From NCBI RefSeq assembly GCF_002217395.1, contig NZ_MUHD01000011.1, positions 96,063 to 160,062 on the forward strand: a DNA stretch of 64,000 bases, in the 5' to 3' direction. This DNA is from Flavobacterium plurextorum (GTDB taxonomy: Bacteria; Bacteroidota; Bacteroidia; Flavobacteriales; Flavobacteriaceae). The translations under genes were made by a program, and so were the position numbers. Below the pieces are notes generated by a model. The model saw only the letters and a list, made by a program, of their open reading frames with translations. It made no database searches and was not told where the DNA came from. Below are positions 41,975-51,453 of the stretch, one piece after another (positions within the stretch are counted from its first letter, which is position 1; each line of letters starts with the position of its first letter).

Positions 41975-43618
41975 ATGGCTTTAAACACAACAAACCCAAC
42001 TGGGACTGAAGCGTGGAAAAATCTGCAAAACCACTATAACGCAATTCACGAAACTACCATACAAGAACTTTTTCAGCAAGATAATGCTCGTGCTGCAAAA
42101 TTCAACTTACAATGGAATGATTTTTTAGTTGACTATTCTAAAAACAATATCAGCCAAGAAACCATTTCGCTATTATTAGAATTAGCAAATTCTATTGGAT
42201 TAAAAGACGCAATCTCTCAATATTTTGGCGGAGCAATCATCAATCAAACTGAAAATAGAGCTGTTTTACATACTGCTTTGCGTGCTCCAGAAACGGCAGT
42301 CATAAAAGTTGATGGAGAAAATGTAATTCCAGAAGTTTATGAGGTAAAAAACAAAATCAAAAACTTTACAGAAGAAGTAATTTCTGGACAAAGAAAAGGT
42401 TTTACTGGAAAAGCTTTTACTGACATTGTAAATATTGGAATTGGAGGCTCAGATCTTGGGCCTGTTATGGCTGTTGAAGCTTTACAATTTTACAAAAATC
42501 ACCTAAAAACGCATTTCGTTTCAAATGTTGACGGAGATCACGTAAACGAGATAATCAAAAAATTAAACCCAGAAACTACGCTTTTCTTAATCGTTTCTAA
42601 AACTTTTACAACGCAAGAAACTTTATCAAATTCTGAAACTATTAAAGAGTGGTTTTTAAAATCAGGTTCACAAGAAGATATTGCAAAACACTTCGTAGCA
42701 GTTTCAACAAATATTCAAAAGGTAACAGAATTTGGAATTAATCCTGACAATATTTTTCCAATGTGGGATTGGGTTGGAGGAAGATTTTCTTTATGGAGTG
42801 CAGTAGGTTTGAGTATTGCCTTAGCAATTGGTTTTGATAACTACAACCAATTATTAGTTGGCGCAAATGAAATGGACGATCATTTCAAATCAACAGAATT
42901 TGACGAGAACATTCCAGTAATTTTAGGTTTATTGAGTGTTTGGTACAACAACTTCTTTGGCGCCGAAAGCGAAGCTTTGATTCCATATACACAATATTTA
43001 TCAAAACTAGCTCCATACTTGCAGCAAGCAACTATGGAAAGCAACGGAAAAAGTGTTGGTCGTGACGGAAAACCTGTTAACTACCAAACTGGAACAATTA
43101 TTTGGGGAGAACCAGGAACAAATTCGCAACATGCCTTCTTTCAATTAATTCACCAAGGAACAAAATTAATCCCGACGGATTTTATTGGATTCGTAAAACC
43201 ACTTTACGGAAACGAGGATCATCATGATAAATTAATGTCGAACTTTTTTGCGCAAACGGAAGCATTATTAAACGGAAAAACTCCTGCACAAGTTCAAGCT
43301 GAATTTGATAAACAAGGACTTTCTGCTGAAAAAGCTGCTTACTTATTGCCTTTTAAAGTTTTTACAGGCAACAAACCAACCAATACAATCTTAATTCAAA
43401 AATTAACTCCTAAAAGCTTAGGTTCATTAATTGCCTTATACGAACATAAGATTTTCGTTCAGGGTGTAATCTGGAATATTTTCAGTTTTGACCAATGGGG
43501 AGTTGAATTAGGAAAACAACTAGCGAACTCTATTTTAGATGAAATTAATTCTAAAACAGTCAAAAATCACGACAGTTCAACTACATTTTTACTGAATCAC
43601 TTTTTAAAGAACAAGTAA
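41975..43618 (+). CDS. pgi: Glucose-6-phosphate isomerase
   Basis: It interconverts glucose 6-phosphate and fructose 6-phosphate in glycolysis and gluconeogenesis. The 547-residue length matches the long bacterial/eukaryotic class. Motifs present are [18 protein letters not shown] (about 148-165), the substrate segment [12 protein letters not shown] (about 208-219), [20 protein letters not shown] (about 264-283), the catalytic-glutamate region [12 protein letters not shown] and [18 protein letters not shown] (about 379-396). A single-gene unit has its own promoter and terminator. Confidence 0.97.
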   Translation: MALNTTNPTGTEAWKNLQNHYNAIHETTIQELFQQDNARAAKFNLQWNDFLVDYSKNNISQETISLLLELANSIGLKDAISQYFGGAIINQTENRAVLHTALRAPETAVIKVDGENVIPEVYEVKNKIKNFTEEVISGQRKGFTGKAFTDIVNIGIGGSDLGPVMAVEALQFYKNHLKTHFVSNVDGDHVNEIIKKLNPETTLFLIVSKTFTTQETLSNSETIKEWFLKSGSQEDIAKHFVAVSTNIQKVTEFGINPDNIFPMWDWVGGRFSLWSAVGLSIALAIGFDNYNQLLVGANEMDDHFKSTEFDENIPVILGLLSVWYNNFFGAESEALIPYTQYLSKLAPYLQQATMESNGKSVGRDGKPVNYQTGTIIWGEPGTNSQHAFFQLIHQGTKLIPTDFIGFVKPLYGNEDHHDKLMSNFFAQTEALLNGKTPAQVQAEFDKQGLSAEKAAYLLPFKVFTGNKPTNTILIQKLTPKSLGSLIALYEHKIFVQGVIWNIFSFDQWGVELGKQLANSILDEINSKTVKNHDSSTTFLLNHFLKNK

Positions 43619-43651
43619 GAACTTAAAAATATCGAGTTTTGTAACCTCCTG

Positions 43652-43687
43652 AAACGCCTTAAATTAACAAAATTTAAGGCGTTTTTT
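43652..43687 (+). terminator. Terminator of pgi
   Basis: AACGCCTTAAATT pairs with AATTTAAGGCGTT, followed by six T. Confidence 0.9.
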
Positions 43688-43908
43688 CGCATAAAGAAGC
43701 CGCAAAACGGCAGTTAGTCGCAAAAATTTGCAAGTTTAGAACTACAGCACACAACACATTCTTACGATTTTAACAAAAAACCGGCAAGTAAAATCAAAAA
43801 AACGTCGTTTTATGTAAACAAAAAAGAAAAAATCATTTTAATGCGCAACAAATTTTATAAAACTTACTTTTCTTAACATTTTGATAACACTATCTGATTT
43901 AATTGTTA

Positions 43909-43916
43909 TAATTTTG
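43909..43916 (+). promoter_or_regulatory. -7 box of the TonB-dependent receptor gene
   Basis: TAATTTTG, 26 bases before the ATG at 43943. Confidence 0.6.
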
Positions 43917-43942
43917 CCAAAAACAAATAACAAAAACAACAA

Positions 43943-46606
43943 ATGAAGAAAATGAAAAATTGGTTACTTACAGGACTATTTTTTATGGTAGTTTCAACTG
44001 TATTTTCTCAGGGAAAAATTACTGGTACTATTACTGATGGTATAGTTTCATTACCAGGAGCTAATGTAGTTATCAAAGGTTCTACTACATCAACATCAAC
44101 AGATTTTGATGGAAAATTTACTATTGATTCACCTACTACTGCTGGAGAATTATACATCACTTACCTAGGTTACAACAACTTAACGGTAAAATTCACAGTT
44201 TCTAAAGGAGCTACAACTAATTTAGGAAAAATTGTTTTAGAATCTGATTCTAATCAATTAGAGGAAATTGTAGTAATGGGTAAAGGAATTATCGATTTAG
44301 CTAAGGACAGAAAAACTCCTATTGCAGTTTCTACTATTAAATCAGCAGAAATTCAAGCTAAAGTTGGTACTTCAGACATTACACAAACAATGGTAAATAC
44401 ACCATCTGTTTACGTTGCTGGTCAAGCTGGAGGTTACGGAGATTCAAGAATCAGCGTTCGTGGATTCGCTCAAGATAACACTGCTTTCTTATTAAACGGT
44501 CAACCAATCAATGGTATGGAAGATGGTAAAGTATACTGGTCTAACTGGTCTGGTTTATCTGATATTGCAAATGCAGTACAAATCCAAAGAGGTTTAGGAT
44601 CTTCAAAATTAGCAATCTCTTCTGTAGGAGGAACTGTTAACTTTATTACAAAAGCTACTGACAAAAACGAAGGTGGTTTTGTTTCTTTAGGAGTTGCAAA
44701 TGATAATTACTTCAAAACTACTGCTGCTTACAACACAGGTATGAGCAAAAGCGGATGGGGAACAAGTGTAATGTTATCTCACTGGCAAGGTGATGGATAC
44801 AATGATGGAACAAGAGGTGAAGGTCAAACTTACTTTATTTCTGTTGGATACAAAGCAAATGACAAACACAGTTTCAACTTCTTGTTAACTGGTGCTCCAC
44901 AATGGCACGATCAAAACTTTACAAAAGCGATCAGCACTTACCTTCAATACGGAAGAAAATACAACAACAACTGGGGATTATTAAATGGTGAGTATGTTTC
45001 TGAAAGAACAAACTACTACCACAAACCAGTAATGAACCTTAACTGGGATTATGATATTAGCGATAAAACTCAATTATCTACTGTATTATATGCATCTTGG
45101 GGAAGAGGTGGAGGAACTGGAAGTTACGGTTCTAAATTACCTAACCTAGCAAATGGACAAATTAACTTTGACGGTATATATGCTAAAAATGCTGGTATCG
45201 GTCAAGGTATCGGAGATAGTAACGGAAGAAGTTTAAATGGAGCTTATTTAATTAGAGCTAGTGCAAACAACCACTCATGGTATGGTGCTGTATCTAACTT
45301 AAAACACCAAATTACTGATAACTTAGCTTTAAATGCAGGTTTAGACTTAAGAACTTACAAAGGAACTCACTTTAGAGAAGTTGCAAACTTCATGGGATTA
45401 ACAAGCTGGAAAGAATCAAGAAACTTAAAAGGTGATAATGACCAAGGAAGTGGTACAATTGCTACAAATGTTGTTACTGAAACAGCTTCAGCAAAACCAT
45501 GGCCTGCAACTTTCAATACAATTGCAGAAAACCAAAGAATTGATTACGATTACGGAGAAACTATTTCTTACGGTGGTGTATTTAGCCAATTAGAGTATTC
45601 AAATGACAATTTCTCAGCATTCTTCCAAGGATCTCTTTCAAACCAGTCTCATACAAGAACTGATAGATACGATTACTTACCACAATACAAAGATGCTGAA
45701 AAAGTAAACAATGTTGGGTACAACGTAAAAGGAGGAACTAGCTACAAAATTGCTGATCAACATACAGTTTATGCAAATGCTGGATATTATTCTCGTCAAC
45801 CATACCACGATAACATCTATTTGAATTTTACAAATGCTGTTAACCCACTTTCTGAAAATGAGAAAATCTTAGGATTAGAGGCTGGATATACTTTTTCTTC
45901 AAAAGTAGTAACTGCAAGTGTTAATGCTTACAGAACTTCTTGGAAAGATAGAGTTACAACTACTTCAAATGCTGCTGCTGCTGCTGATATTATTAAATAT
46001 CCATCTTTACAGTTAGGAGATTTAATTTACAAAACTAACGAAGGTGTTGAGCAAGTTCACACTGGTGTAGAGTTAGATTTCGTTGCAAAACCAACTCACA
46101 ACCTTAACTTAACAGGATTCTTATCTATTGGAGACTGGCAATATAACGGTAATGTTGTTACTACATACAGAGACGAAGGTTTAAATACTTTAGACAAAAC
46201 TGTTGAAGATGTTGATGGTGGAAAAGTTGGAGATGCTGCTCAAGTAACTTACGGTTTAGGATTTAGATATGAGTTTGTTAAAAACTTATCTATCGATGCT
46301 GACTGGAGATATTACGATAAATTATACGCTAACGTAGGAGCTGTAAAAAGCAACTTAGAATTACCTAGTTATGATTTAGTAGATTCTGGTATTTCTTATA
46401 AATTATTTATCGGAAAACAAAAAAGCAACTCAATTGCTTTCAGAGTTAACGTTAACAACGTTTTTGATGAAGTTTACTTCTCTGAATTAACTTCTGCTAA
46501 AACAGCTGGAGCAACAGATGTAACTTACAAAGGAATCAACGTTACAAATAATGGTTTCTTCGGAATAGGAAGAACTTGGAACTTTAGCTTACGCTACAAT
46601 TTCTAA
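43943..46606 (+). CDS. TonB-dependent receptor with carboxypeptidase-like regulatory domain
   Basis: This 887-residue outer-membrane importer has a signal peptide (MKKMKNWLLTGLFFMVVSTVFSQ), a CarboxypepD_reg-like domain (about 25-105; KITGTITDGIVSLPGANVVIKGS), a plug (about 115-235; ISVRGFAQDNTAFLLNGQPINGMEDG), and a 22-strand-type barrel ending with NFSLRYNF. No SusD-type lipoprotein is adjacent, so it is not a SusCD glycan system; siderophore, cobalamin or another ligand is possible but cannot be read. It has its own promoter and terminator. Codon choice looks more uniform than in neighbours, which suggests strong expression. Confidence 0.93.
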   Translation: MKKMKNWLLTGLFFMVVSTVFSQGKITGTITDGIVSLPGANVVIKGSTTSTSTDFDGKFTIDSPTTAGELYITYLGYNNLTVKFTVSKGATTNLGKIVLESDSNQLEEIVVMGKGIIDLAKDRKTPIAVSTIKSAEIQAKVGTSDITQTMVNTPSVYVAGQAGGYGDSRISVRGFAQDNTAFLLNGQPINGMEDGKVYWSNWSGLSDIANAVQIQRGLGSSKLAISSVGGTVNFITKATDKNEGGFVSLGVANDNYFKTTAAYNTGMSKSGWGTSVMLSHWQGDGYNDGTRGEGQTYFISVGYKANDKHSFNFLLTGAPQWHDQNFTKAISTYLQYGRKYNNNWGLLNGEYVSERTNYYHKPVMNLNWDYDISDKTQLSTVLYASWGRGGGTGSYGSKLPNLANGQINFDGIYAKNAGIGQGIGDSNGRSLNGAYLIRASANNHSWYGAVSNLKHQITDNLALNAGLDLRTYKGTHFREVANFMGLTSWKESRNLKGDNDQGSGTIATNVVTETASAKPWPATFNTIAENQRIDYDYGETISYGGVFSQLEYSNDNFSAFFQGSLSNQSHTRTDRYDYLPQYKDAEKVNNVGYNVKGGTSYKIADQHTVYANAGYYSRQPYHDNIYLNFTNAVNPLSENEKILGLEAGYTFSSKVVTASVNAYRTSWKDRVTTTSNAAAAADIIKYPSLQLGDLIYKTNEGVEQVHTGVELDFVAKPTHNLNLTGFLSIGDWQYNGNVVTTYRDEGLNTLDKTVEDVDGGKVGDAAQVTYGLGFRYEFVKNLSIDADWRYYDKLYANVGAVKSNLELPSYDLVDSGISYKLFIGKQKSNSIAFRVNVNNVFDEVYFSELTSAKTAGATDVTYKGINVTNNGFFGIGRTWNFSLRYNF

Positions 46607-46627
46607 TAAAGAACCAAACTAAATAAG

Positions 46628-46667
46628 AAAAAACGGCATTGACTTTTAAGTTTAATGCCGTTTTTTA
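46628..46667 (+). terminator. Terminator of the TonB-dependent receptor gene
   Basis: AAAAACGGCATT pairs with AATGCCGTTTTTT with a 14-base loop, followed by T. Confidence 0.9.
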
Positions 46668-46681
46668 TTGCCCATTTTTGT

Positions 46682-46689
46682 TATATTTG
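46682..46689 (+). promoter_or_regulatory. -7 box of the small membrane protein gene
   Basis: TATATTTG, 20 bases before the ATG at 46710. Confidence 0.6.
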
Positions 46690-46709
46690 TTTCAATAAAA
46701 ATTTAATTT

Positions 46710-47132
46710 ATGTACCATTTTTTACAAAAATTTCACTCAGGTTGGGCCTATTTAGCACTATTGCTTTTAGCAATTGCAGTAATAAATGCTATTATCGGCT
46801 TCTCTTCTAAAAAAGAGTTTACAGCAAAAGATCGCAAGATTTCTTTATTTGCTTTAATCGGAACTCATACACAATTATTGATTGGTTTAATCCTTTATTT
46901 TGTGTCTCCGTTAGGAAAAGCAGCTTTTGGACAAATGTCTAATGCAGAACTTAGACTAACTTCTTTAGAACACCCGCTGATCAATATTATCGCCATCGTT
47001 TTAATTACTATTGGATGGTCAAAACATAAAAAGCTAATCAACAGCGAAGCAAAATTTAAAACATTTGCTATATTTTACGGATTAGGATTATTACTTATTT
47101 TAAGTAGAATTCCATGGAACCTTTGGTTCTAA
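46710..47132 (+). CDS. Four-helix membrane protein (often labelled cytochrome b-like)
   Basis: The 140-residue inner-membrane protein has four predicted membrane helices (WAYLALLLLAIAVINAIIGF; ISLFALIGTHTQLLIGLILYF; HPLINIIAIVLITIGWS; FAIFYGLGLLLILSRIPW). Histidines sit at or in helices (F-H-S-G-W-A, GTHTQ, EHPLIN), so heme binding is possible, and related genes are often named cytochrome b, but no standard heme motif is seen. It is expressed alone. Confidence 0.75.
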   Translation: MYHFLQKFHSGWAYLALLLLAIAVINAIIGFSSKKEFTAKDRKISLFALIGTHTQLLIGLILYFVSPLGKAAFGQMSNAELRLTSLEHPLINIIAIVLITIGWSKHKKLINSEAKFKTFAIFYGLGLLLILSRIPWNLWF

Positions 47133-47143
47133 AAACACCAATT

Positions 47144-47172
47144 AAAGCCCTAGAAAAATAGGGCTTTTTTTA
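47144..47172 (+). terminator. Terminator of the small membrane protein gene
   Basis: AAAGCCCTA pairs with TAGGGCTTT, followed by further T, 12 bases past the stop. Confidence 0.9.
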
Positions 47173-47223
47173 TCTCGGCATATTATTTGTACAAACTCCC
47201 CCAAGTCTGAAAAAAAATAAATC

Positions 47224-47712
47224 ATGAGTAAAAAAAATATCATACTTACCACATTTGCAATAACTTTTTTAAGTTGCTTTACCTACATTATAAGCCAAAC
47301 AAAACCAGTAATTGAACAAAAATCAACTCAAGACACTGTAAAGAATAACAGACCGAGCATAATTGCTATGCCAACCGACTCTATTTTTACAGACAAAGGC
47401 TTGAAATTAAAACTATATAAAAAAACAGCTCACGCATCCTACTATGCAGATCGTTTTAATGGTAGAAAAACAGCTGACGGAAGCAGATTCAGCAACAGTA
47501 AATATACCGCTGCTCATAAAAAACTTCCTTTTGGAACAAGAGTTAAAGTAACTAATGAAGCCAACGGAAAATTTGTAATTGTAAAAATCACTGACCGCGG
47601 TCCATTCGTAAAAACTCGTGAAATTGACCTTTCAAAACGAGCTTTTATGGAAATCACCAAAAATAAAGGTGCCGGCGCGATGAAAGTTACAATCGAAACA
47701 ATAATAGAATAA
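47224..47712 (+). CDS. RlpA-like double-psi beta-barrel protein
   Basis: The 162-residue exported protein has an N-terminal signal or anchor (IILTTFAITFLSCFTYIIS), a linker, and a C-terminal RlpA-type double-psi barrel (about 70-160) with ASYYADRFNGRKTADGSRF, AAHKKLPFGTRVKVTN and the catalytic-site segment KITDRGPF (D123 approximately) followed by REIDLSKRAF. RlpA proteins cleave or bind denuded peptidoglycan. No SPOR domain is present. A possible lipobox cysteine (LSC) is present in the signal region. Confidence 0.9.
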   Translation: MSKKNIILTTFAITFLSCFTYIISQTKPVIEQKSTQDTVKNNRPSIIAMPTDSIFTDKGLKLKLYKKTAHASYYADRFNGRKTADGSRFSNSKYTAAHKKLPFGTRVKVTNEANGKFVIVKITDRGPFVKTREIDLSKRAFMEITKNKGAGAMKVTIETIIE

Positions 47713-47740
47713 AAAAATCCCGCTGTGAGCGGGATTTTTT
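47711..47740. terminator. Bidirectional terminator between RlpA-like and DinB genes
   Basis: AAAAATCCCGCT-GTGA-GCGGGATTTTTT, between convergent genes. Confidence 0.9.
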
Positions 47741-47741
47741 A

Positions 47742-48197
47742 TTATACAAACTTCTTAATACTCATCATAACTCCCGTGTGGAGTCCTTCGTGATAATTAT
47801 TAAAATCCAAAGCTCCTTCAATATCCTTTAAAGTGTAACCTATACTTGTACTATATTCCATATAGTTAACAAAAATACCATTCTCAAAATCACTTTCAAC
47901 TTGTTTTAGAGTAGACAAAAGAAGCCTTTTAATCTCATCAACTTCATCTTGAGAAACATCACCCTCTGGCTTGGTTCCTTTTTTATATTTTGCCATAAAC
48001 TCTTCAGAAATATTTGTTGGCAAACCTGACAACTTATAAATTAAAGCTTGTTGAACAGATAAGCAATGCCCCGCATTCCAAATTATATTATTACTAAATC
48101 CTTCTGGAATTTTGTTTAATTGCTCTAATGAATAATTATCTAAAATCTTCAAAATAACTTCTCTAATGGTTTTCTGTACATTAAAAACTGATTTCAT
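47742..48197 (-). CDS. DinB-family protein
   Basis: The 151-residue four-helix-bundle protein of the DinB/YfiT type usually binds a metal through three histidines. Here HCLSVQQALIYKLSGL (about 43-58) gives the first histidine and NYHEGLHTGVMMSI (about 133-146) the others. The family includes thiol-dependent transferases such as bacillithiol S-transferases; the substrate is unknown. A second DinB-family gene lies at the window's right end. Confidence 0.85.
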   Translation of the reverse strand: MKSVFNVQKTIREVILKILDNYSLEQLNKIPEGFSNNIIWNAGHCLSVQQALIYKLSGLPTNISEEFMAKYKKGTKPEGDVSQDEVDEIKRLLLSTLKQVESDFENGIFVNYMEYSTSIGYTLKDIEGALDFNNYHEGLHTGVMMSIKKFV

Positions 48198-48276
48198 AAA
48201 TATATTTTTTTTATAAAATTAGTCATTTTTAAGTTTTAAATGATTTTTCTTTGCAGTCTAACAAACTTGTAAAAAA

Positions 48277-48627
48277 ATGAACAAAATATATTATTTAGCA
48301 TCTTGCGACACTTGTAGAAAAATTATTAAAAGTTTACCTGAAAATCATAATTTAGTTTTTCAAGACATCAGACAAAATCCAATTACAGAGGCTGAACTTG
48401 AAGAAATGTATCAACTTTCTGGAAGCTACGAGGCACTATTTAGTAAAAAAGCGCAATTGTACAAATCAATGGATTTAAAAAACAAATCGTTGACTGAAGC
48501 CGATTTTAAAAAGTACATTTTAGAACACTACACTTTCTTAAGTCGTCCGGTTTTTATTATTGACGGAAAAATTTACATCGGCAACAGCCAAAAAAATATT
48601 GCGGAGGTTATAAAAGTTTTGAGTTAG
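48277..48627 (+). CDS. ArsC/Spx-family thioredoxin-fold protein
   Basis: The 116-residue protein of the ArsC/Spx/YffB family begins with IYYLASCDTCRKI (4-16), where CDTC is the redox motif, continues with VFQDIRQNPITEAELEEM (25-42) and ends in SRPVFIIDGKIYIG (about 91-104), the typical RPV/I-containing strand. True arsenate reductases need an Arg-rich set around the first cysteine that I cannot confirm, and no ars genes are near, so a stress-related reductase role is more likely. Confidence 0.85.
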   Translation: MNKIYYLASCDTCRKIIKSLPENHNLVFQDIRQNPITEAELEEMYQLSGSYEALFSKKAQLYKSMDLKNKSLTEADFKKYILEHYTFLSRPVFIIDGKIYIGNSQKNIAEVIKVLS

Positions 48628-48694
48628 TTTTTTTTCCTCGATTATACAATTACACAGATTATTGAATTACAGCGCAACACTACAAACTTTTAGT

Positions 48695-48702
48695 TATCTT
48701 TG
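48695..48702 (+). promoter_or_regulatory. -7 box of yicC
   Basis: TATCTTTG, 19 bases before the ATG at 48722; it decides that start. Confidence 0.65.
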
Positions 48703-48721
48703 CGCCTTTATACTCAATTAT

Positions 48722-49582
48722 ATGATACAATCTATGACAGGGTTTGGCAAAGCTTCTTTGCAATTGCCTACAAAAAAAATTACCGTTGAAGTAAAGTCCT
48801 TAAATAGCAAAGGTTTAGATTTAAACGTAAGAATGCCGTCGCTTTATCGCGAAATGGAACTAGGTTTAAGAACTCAAATCGCAGCAAAACTGGAAAGAGG
48901 CAAAATTGATTTCGGAATTTACATCGAAAGCACCTCTGAACAAACTTCAACAAAAGTAAATGTACCTGTCGTAAAAAACTACATTGCCCAATTAAAAGAG
49001 GTTTATCCAGACGCAGATGAAACTGAGTTAATGAAAATGGCTGTTCGTATGCCTGATACATTAAAAACAGAACGCGAAGAAATCGACGAAAATGATTGGG
49101 AGCAAATTCAAGTTATTATTGAAGAAGCGCTTCAAAACATTTTAGGTTTTAGAAAAGACGAAGGAGAATCTCTAGAAAAGGAATTCAACTTAAGAATTGG
49201 TAATATTCGTCAATATATGAACGACGCTTTGGCATTAGATCCAGAACGTGTTCAAGCCATTAAAGATCGTTTACAGACTGCAATATCAGAATTACAAGTT
49301 AATGTTGACGAAAATCGTTTTGAGCAGGAATTAATCTACTACTTAGAAAAGTTAGATATAACGGAAGAAAAAGTGCGTTTAACGAACCATTTAGACTATT
49401 TCTTAGAGACTTTGAATGGAAATGAAGCAAACGGTAGAAAACTAGGCTTTATTACTCAAGAAATGGGTCGTGAAATCAACACTATGGGTTCAAAATCAAA
49501 TCATGCTCAAATGCAGAAATTGGTTGTGATGATGAAAGATGAGTTGGAAAAAATTAAAGAACAGGTTTTGAATGTGCTTTAA
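48722..49582 (+). CDS. yicC: YicC/YloC-family endoribonuclease
   Basis: The 286-residue protein starts MIQSMTGFGKASL, the family signature, and contains VEVKSLNSKGLDLNVRMPSLYREME (about 20-44), RGKIDFGIYIES and the C-terminal DUF1732 part KLGFITQEMGREINTMGSKSN (about 239-259), whose charged residues are conserved. YicC-type proteins are reported RNases. An in-frame TTG at 48662 lies upstream of the promoter and is rejected. The order yicC-gmk-nadD is common in Bacteroidota. Confidence 0.93.
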   Translation: MIQSMTGFGKASLQLPTKKITVEVKSLNSKGLDLNVRMPSLYREMELGLRTQIAAKLERGKIDFGIYIESTSEQTSTKVNVPVVKNYIAQLKEVYPDADETELMKMAVRMPDTLKTEREEIDENDWEQIQVIIEEALQNILGFRKDEGESLEKEFNLRIGNIRQYMNDALALDPERVQAIKDRLQTAISELQVNVDENRFEQELIYYLEKLDITEEKVRLTNHLDYFLETLNGNEANGRKLGFITQEMGREINTMGSKSNHAQMQKLVVMMKDELEKIKEQVLNVL

Positions 49583-49616
49583 CAGCTTTAAGACCATATA
49601 ATAAAAAAGATCAACA

Positions 49617-49656
49617 AAAGCTTAAGGTATACAGCCTAAAGCTTAAAGCATAAATA
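49617..49656. repeat. Word-repeat hairpin before gmk
   Basis: AAGCTTAAGG-TATACAG-CCTAAAGCTT folds with one bulge, followed by another AAAGC word, just before the ATG at 49657. Confidence 0.5.
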
Positions 49657-50229
49657 ATGAACAAAGGAAAATTAATTGTTTTTTCAGCACCTTCAGGATC
49701 AGGAAAAACAACTATAGTAAAACATTTACTAGGGAAAGAAGATTTAAACTTAGAATTTTCGATCTCAGCAGCTTCTCGCGAACCACGCGGAGAAGAAGAA
49801 CACGGAAAAGATTATTATTTTATTTCGTTAGAACAATTCAAAAAACATATTAAGGCCGAAGAATTCCTGGAATGGGAAGAGGTTTATCGCGATAATTTTT
49901 ACGGCACATTAAAGTCGGAAATTGAGCGTATTTGGGCTTTAGGAAAAAATGTAATATTTGACATTGATGTTGCGGGTGGTTTACGTATAAAGCACAAATT
50001 TCCAGAACAGACCTTAGCCGTTTTCGTAAAACCTCCAAGTGTTGATGAACTAAAACGAAGATTAAAACAACGTTCTACCGAAAGTGACGATAAAATTAAT
50101 ATGCGAATTGCAAAAGCATCTGTCGAATTAGCGACAGCGCCTCAATTTGACACTATTATAAAAAATTACGATTTAGATACTGCAAAAGAAGAAGCTTATC
50201 AATTGGTAAAAGAATTCATTAATAAGTAA
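49657..50229 (+). CDS. gmk: Guanylate kinase
   Basis: It phosphorylates GMP to GDP. The 190-residue length is normal. The P-loop SAPSGSGKTT is at 9-18; the GMP-binding region SREPRGEEEHGKDYYFIS is at about 41-58; FLEWEEVYRDNFYGT is at about 69-83; and DIDVAGGLRIKHKFP with AVFVKPPS follows. It forms a same-strand run with yicC and nadD. Confidence 0.96.
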   Translation: MNKGKLIVFSAPSGSGKTTIVKHLLGKEDLNLEFSISAASREPRGEEEHGKDYYFISLEQFKKHIKAEEFLEWEEVYRDNFYGTLKSEIERIWALGKNVIFDIDVAGGLRIKHKFPEQTLAVFVKPPSVDELKRRLKQRSTESDDKINMRIAKASVELATAPQFDTIIKNYDLDTAKEEAYQLVKEFINK

Positions 50230-50260
50230 TTTTATTCCGCTAAAATTCAAAAAGCAAAAA

Positions 50261-50305
50261 CACAAAGATTCACAAAGTACCTTTAAAACTTTGTGAATCT
50301 TTGTG
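50261..50305. repeat. Perfect 18-bp inverted repeat between gmk and nadD
   Basis: CACAAAGATTCACAAAGT (50261-50278) and its exact reverse complement (50288-50305) enclose a 9-base loop. Further copies of the same words follow (TTAGCGAATCTCTGTGAAAC) up to the nadD ATG. There is no T tract. Confidence 0.75.
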
Positions 50306-50338
50306 CTATCTTAGCGAATCTCTGTGAAACTCTAAAAA

Positions 50339-50920
50339 ATGAAAATAGGACTTTACTTCGGAACGTATAACCCCATTCATGTTGGTCATTTGATCATTGC
50401 CAATCACATGGCTGAGTTTGCAGATTTAGATCAGATTTGGATGGTTGTTACGCCTCATAATCCGCTAAAAAAGAAAGCAACCCTACTCGATGATCATCAC
50501 CGTTTGCAAATGGTCTTTCTAGCGACGGAAAATTATCCGAAAATCAAACCTTCAGATATTGAGTTTAAATTGCCGCAGCCAAATTACACAATAGTCACGT
50601 TAGCGCATTTGCAGGAAAAATATCCAAGTCATGAATTCTCTTTGATTATGGGTGAAGATAATTTGAAAACGCTTCATAAATGGAAAAACTATGAAGTAAT
50701 TCTCGAAAACCATGATATCTATGTTTATCCGCGTATTTCTGATGAACCAGAAAATACTGAGCTAAAATCACATCCAAAAATTCATGTAATTGATGCTCCT
50801 ATTGTAGAAATTTCATCAACTTTTATCCGAAACAACATTAAAGAAGGCAAAAACATTCAGCCATTACTGCCTCCTAAAGTTTGGGAATATATCGATCACA
50901 ATAATTTATATAAAAAGTAA
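50339..50920 (+). CDS. nadD: Nicotinate-nucleotide adenylyltransferase
   Basis: It joins nicotinate mononucleotide and ATP to deamido-NAD. The 193-residue protein has the nucleotidyltransferase motif GTYNPIHVGHL (8-18, HxGH), LIMGEDNLKTLHKW (about 101-114) and the second motif ISSTFIRNNI (about 159-168, ISSTxIR). Size and motifs are standard. It follows gmk after a word-repeat gap of 109 bases. Confidence 0.95.
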   Translation: MKIGLYFGTYNPIHVGHLIIANHMAEFADLDQIWMVVTPHNPLKKKATLLDDHHRLQMVFLATENYPKIKPSDIEFKLPQPNYTIVTLAHLQEKYPSHEFSLIMGEDNLKTLHKWKNYEVILENHDIYVYPRISDEPENTELKSHPKIHVIDAPIVEISSTFIRNNIKEGKNIQPLLPPKVWEYIDHNNLYKK

Positions 50921-50939
50921 AAAATCATTTTACATACGA

Positions 50940-50975
50940 TCTCGTCATTTCGAGGAACAAGAAATCGCAATTAGA
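50940..50975. repeat. Degenerate dispersed repeat GTCATTTCGA type
   Basis: CTCGTCATTTCGAGGAACA followed by AGAAATCGCAATTAG resembles an intergenic repeat widespread in Flavobacterium genomes as I recall it. Only one copy is in the window. Confidence 0.4.
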
Positions 50976-50978
50976 AAT

Positions 50979-51019
50979 AAAAAAGAAAGCCTGAATTTAA
51001 AATTCAGGCTTTCTTTTTT
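50979..51019. terminator. Bidirectional terminator between nadD and the PKD lipoprotein
   Basis: AAAAAAGAAAGCCTGAATTT and its reverse complement sit almost back to back, between convergent genes. Confidence 0.9.
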
Positions 51020-51031
51020 ATTTTTCAGATT

Positions 51032-51385
51032 CTAATTCACTGTAACAGTTCGCTTCTTAATCGAACCACATTTTGAACCATCTTTTTCAACTGTAACATT
51101 TGCTGTGGCTTCGTAAGTACCAGCAGCAGTATAAGCATGAGTAACAACGGCACCAGATCCTGTCGTCCCATCTCCAAATGTCCATATCACACTAAGCAAA
51201 GTACCAGACCCGGTATACTCAACTGAATAGTTCATTAATTTAGGATTAGTGGCATCTGTAGAATTATGTATCTTTGAATTAGCAGTTTCGAAAGCACAAT
51301 CTACTATAGATTCTTCCGCTTTACTACAAGAATTAGCAATGAAGATTGCTGTTATAAGAATTAAAATTGATACAATCTTTTTCAT
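51032..51385 (-). CDS. PKD-domain lipoprotein
   Basis: The 117-residue protein has a lipoprotein signal (MKKIVSILILITAIFIANSC, C20), then a single PKD/Ig-like domain (about 30-117) with the signature LSVIWTFGDGTTGSGAVVTHAYTAAGTYEATANV (about 64-97). It also has two later cysteines (C30, C106 approximately) that may form a disulfide. PKD domains serve in surface binding or as spacers; with no catalytic domain its job is unknown. It stands alone. Confidence 0.85.
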   Translation of the reverse strand: MKKIVSILILITAIFIANSCSKAEESIVDCAFETANSKIHNSTDATNPKLMNYSVEYTGSGTLLSVIWTFGDGTTGSGAVVTHAYTAAGTYEATANVTVEKDGSKCGSIKKRTVTVN

Positions 51386-51453
51386 TTTTGAAAATTTTAG
51401 TAATTTATGACATCAAAATTATTCTTTTAAACAATAAAAACAAATGATTTAAA

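Larger units (their letters stand above)
43619..43942 (+). other. Intergenic region between pgi and the TonB receptor
   Basis: These 324 bases hold the pgi terminator (43652-43687) and, at the right end, the receptor promoter. The 200 bases between show no ORF, repeat or stable fold that I can support. Confidence 0.6.
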
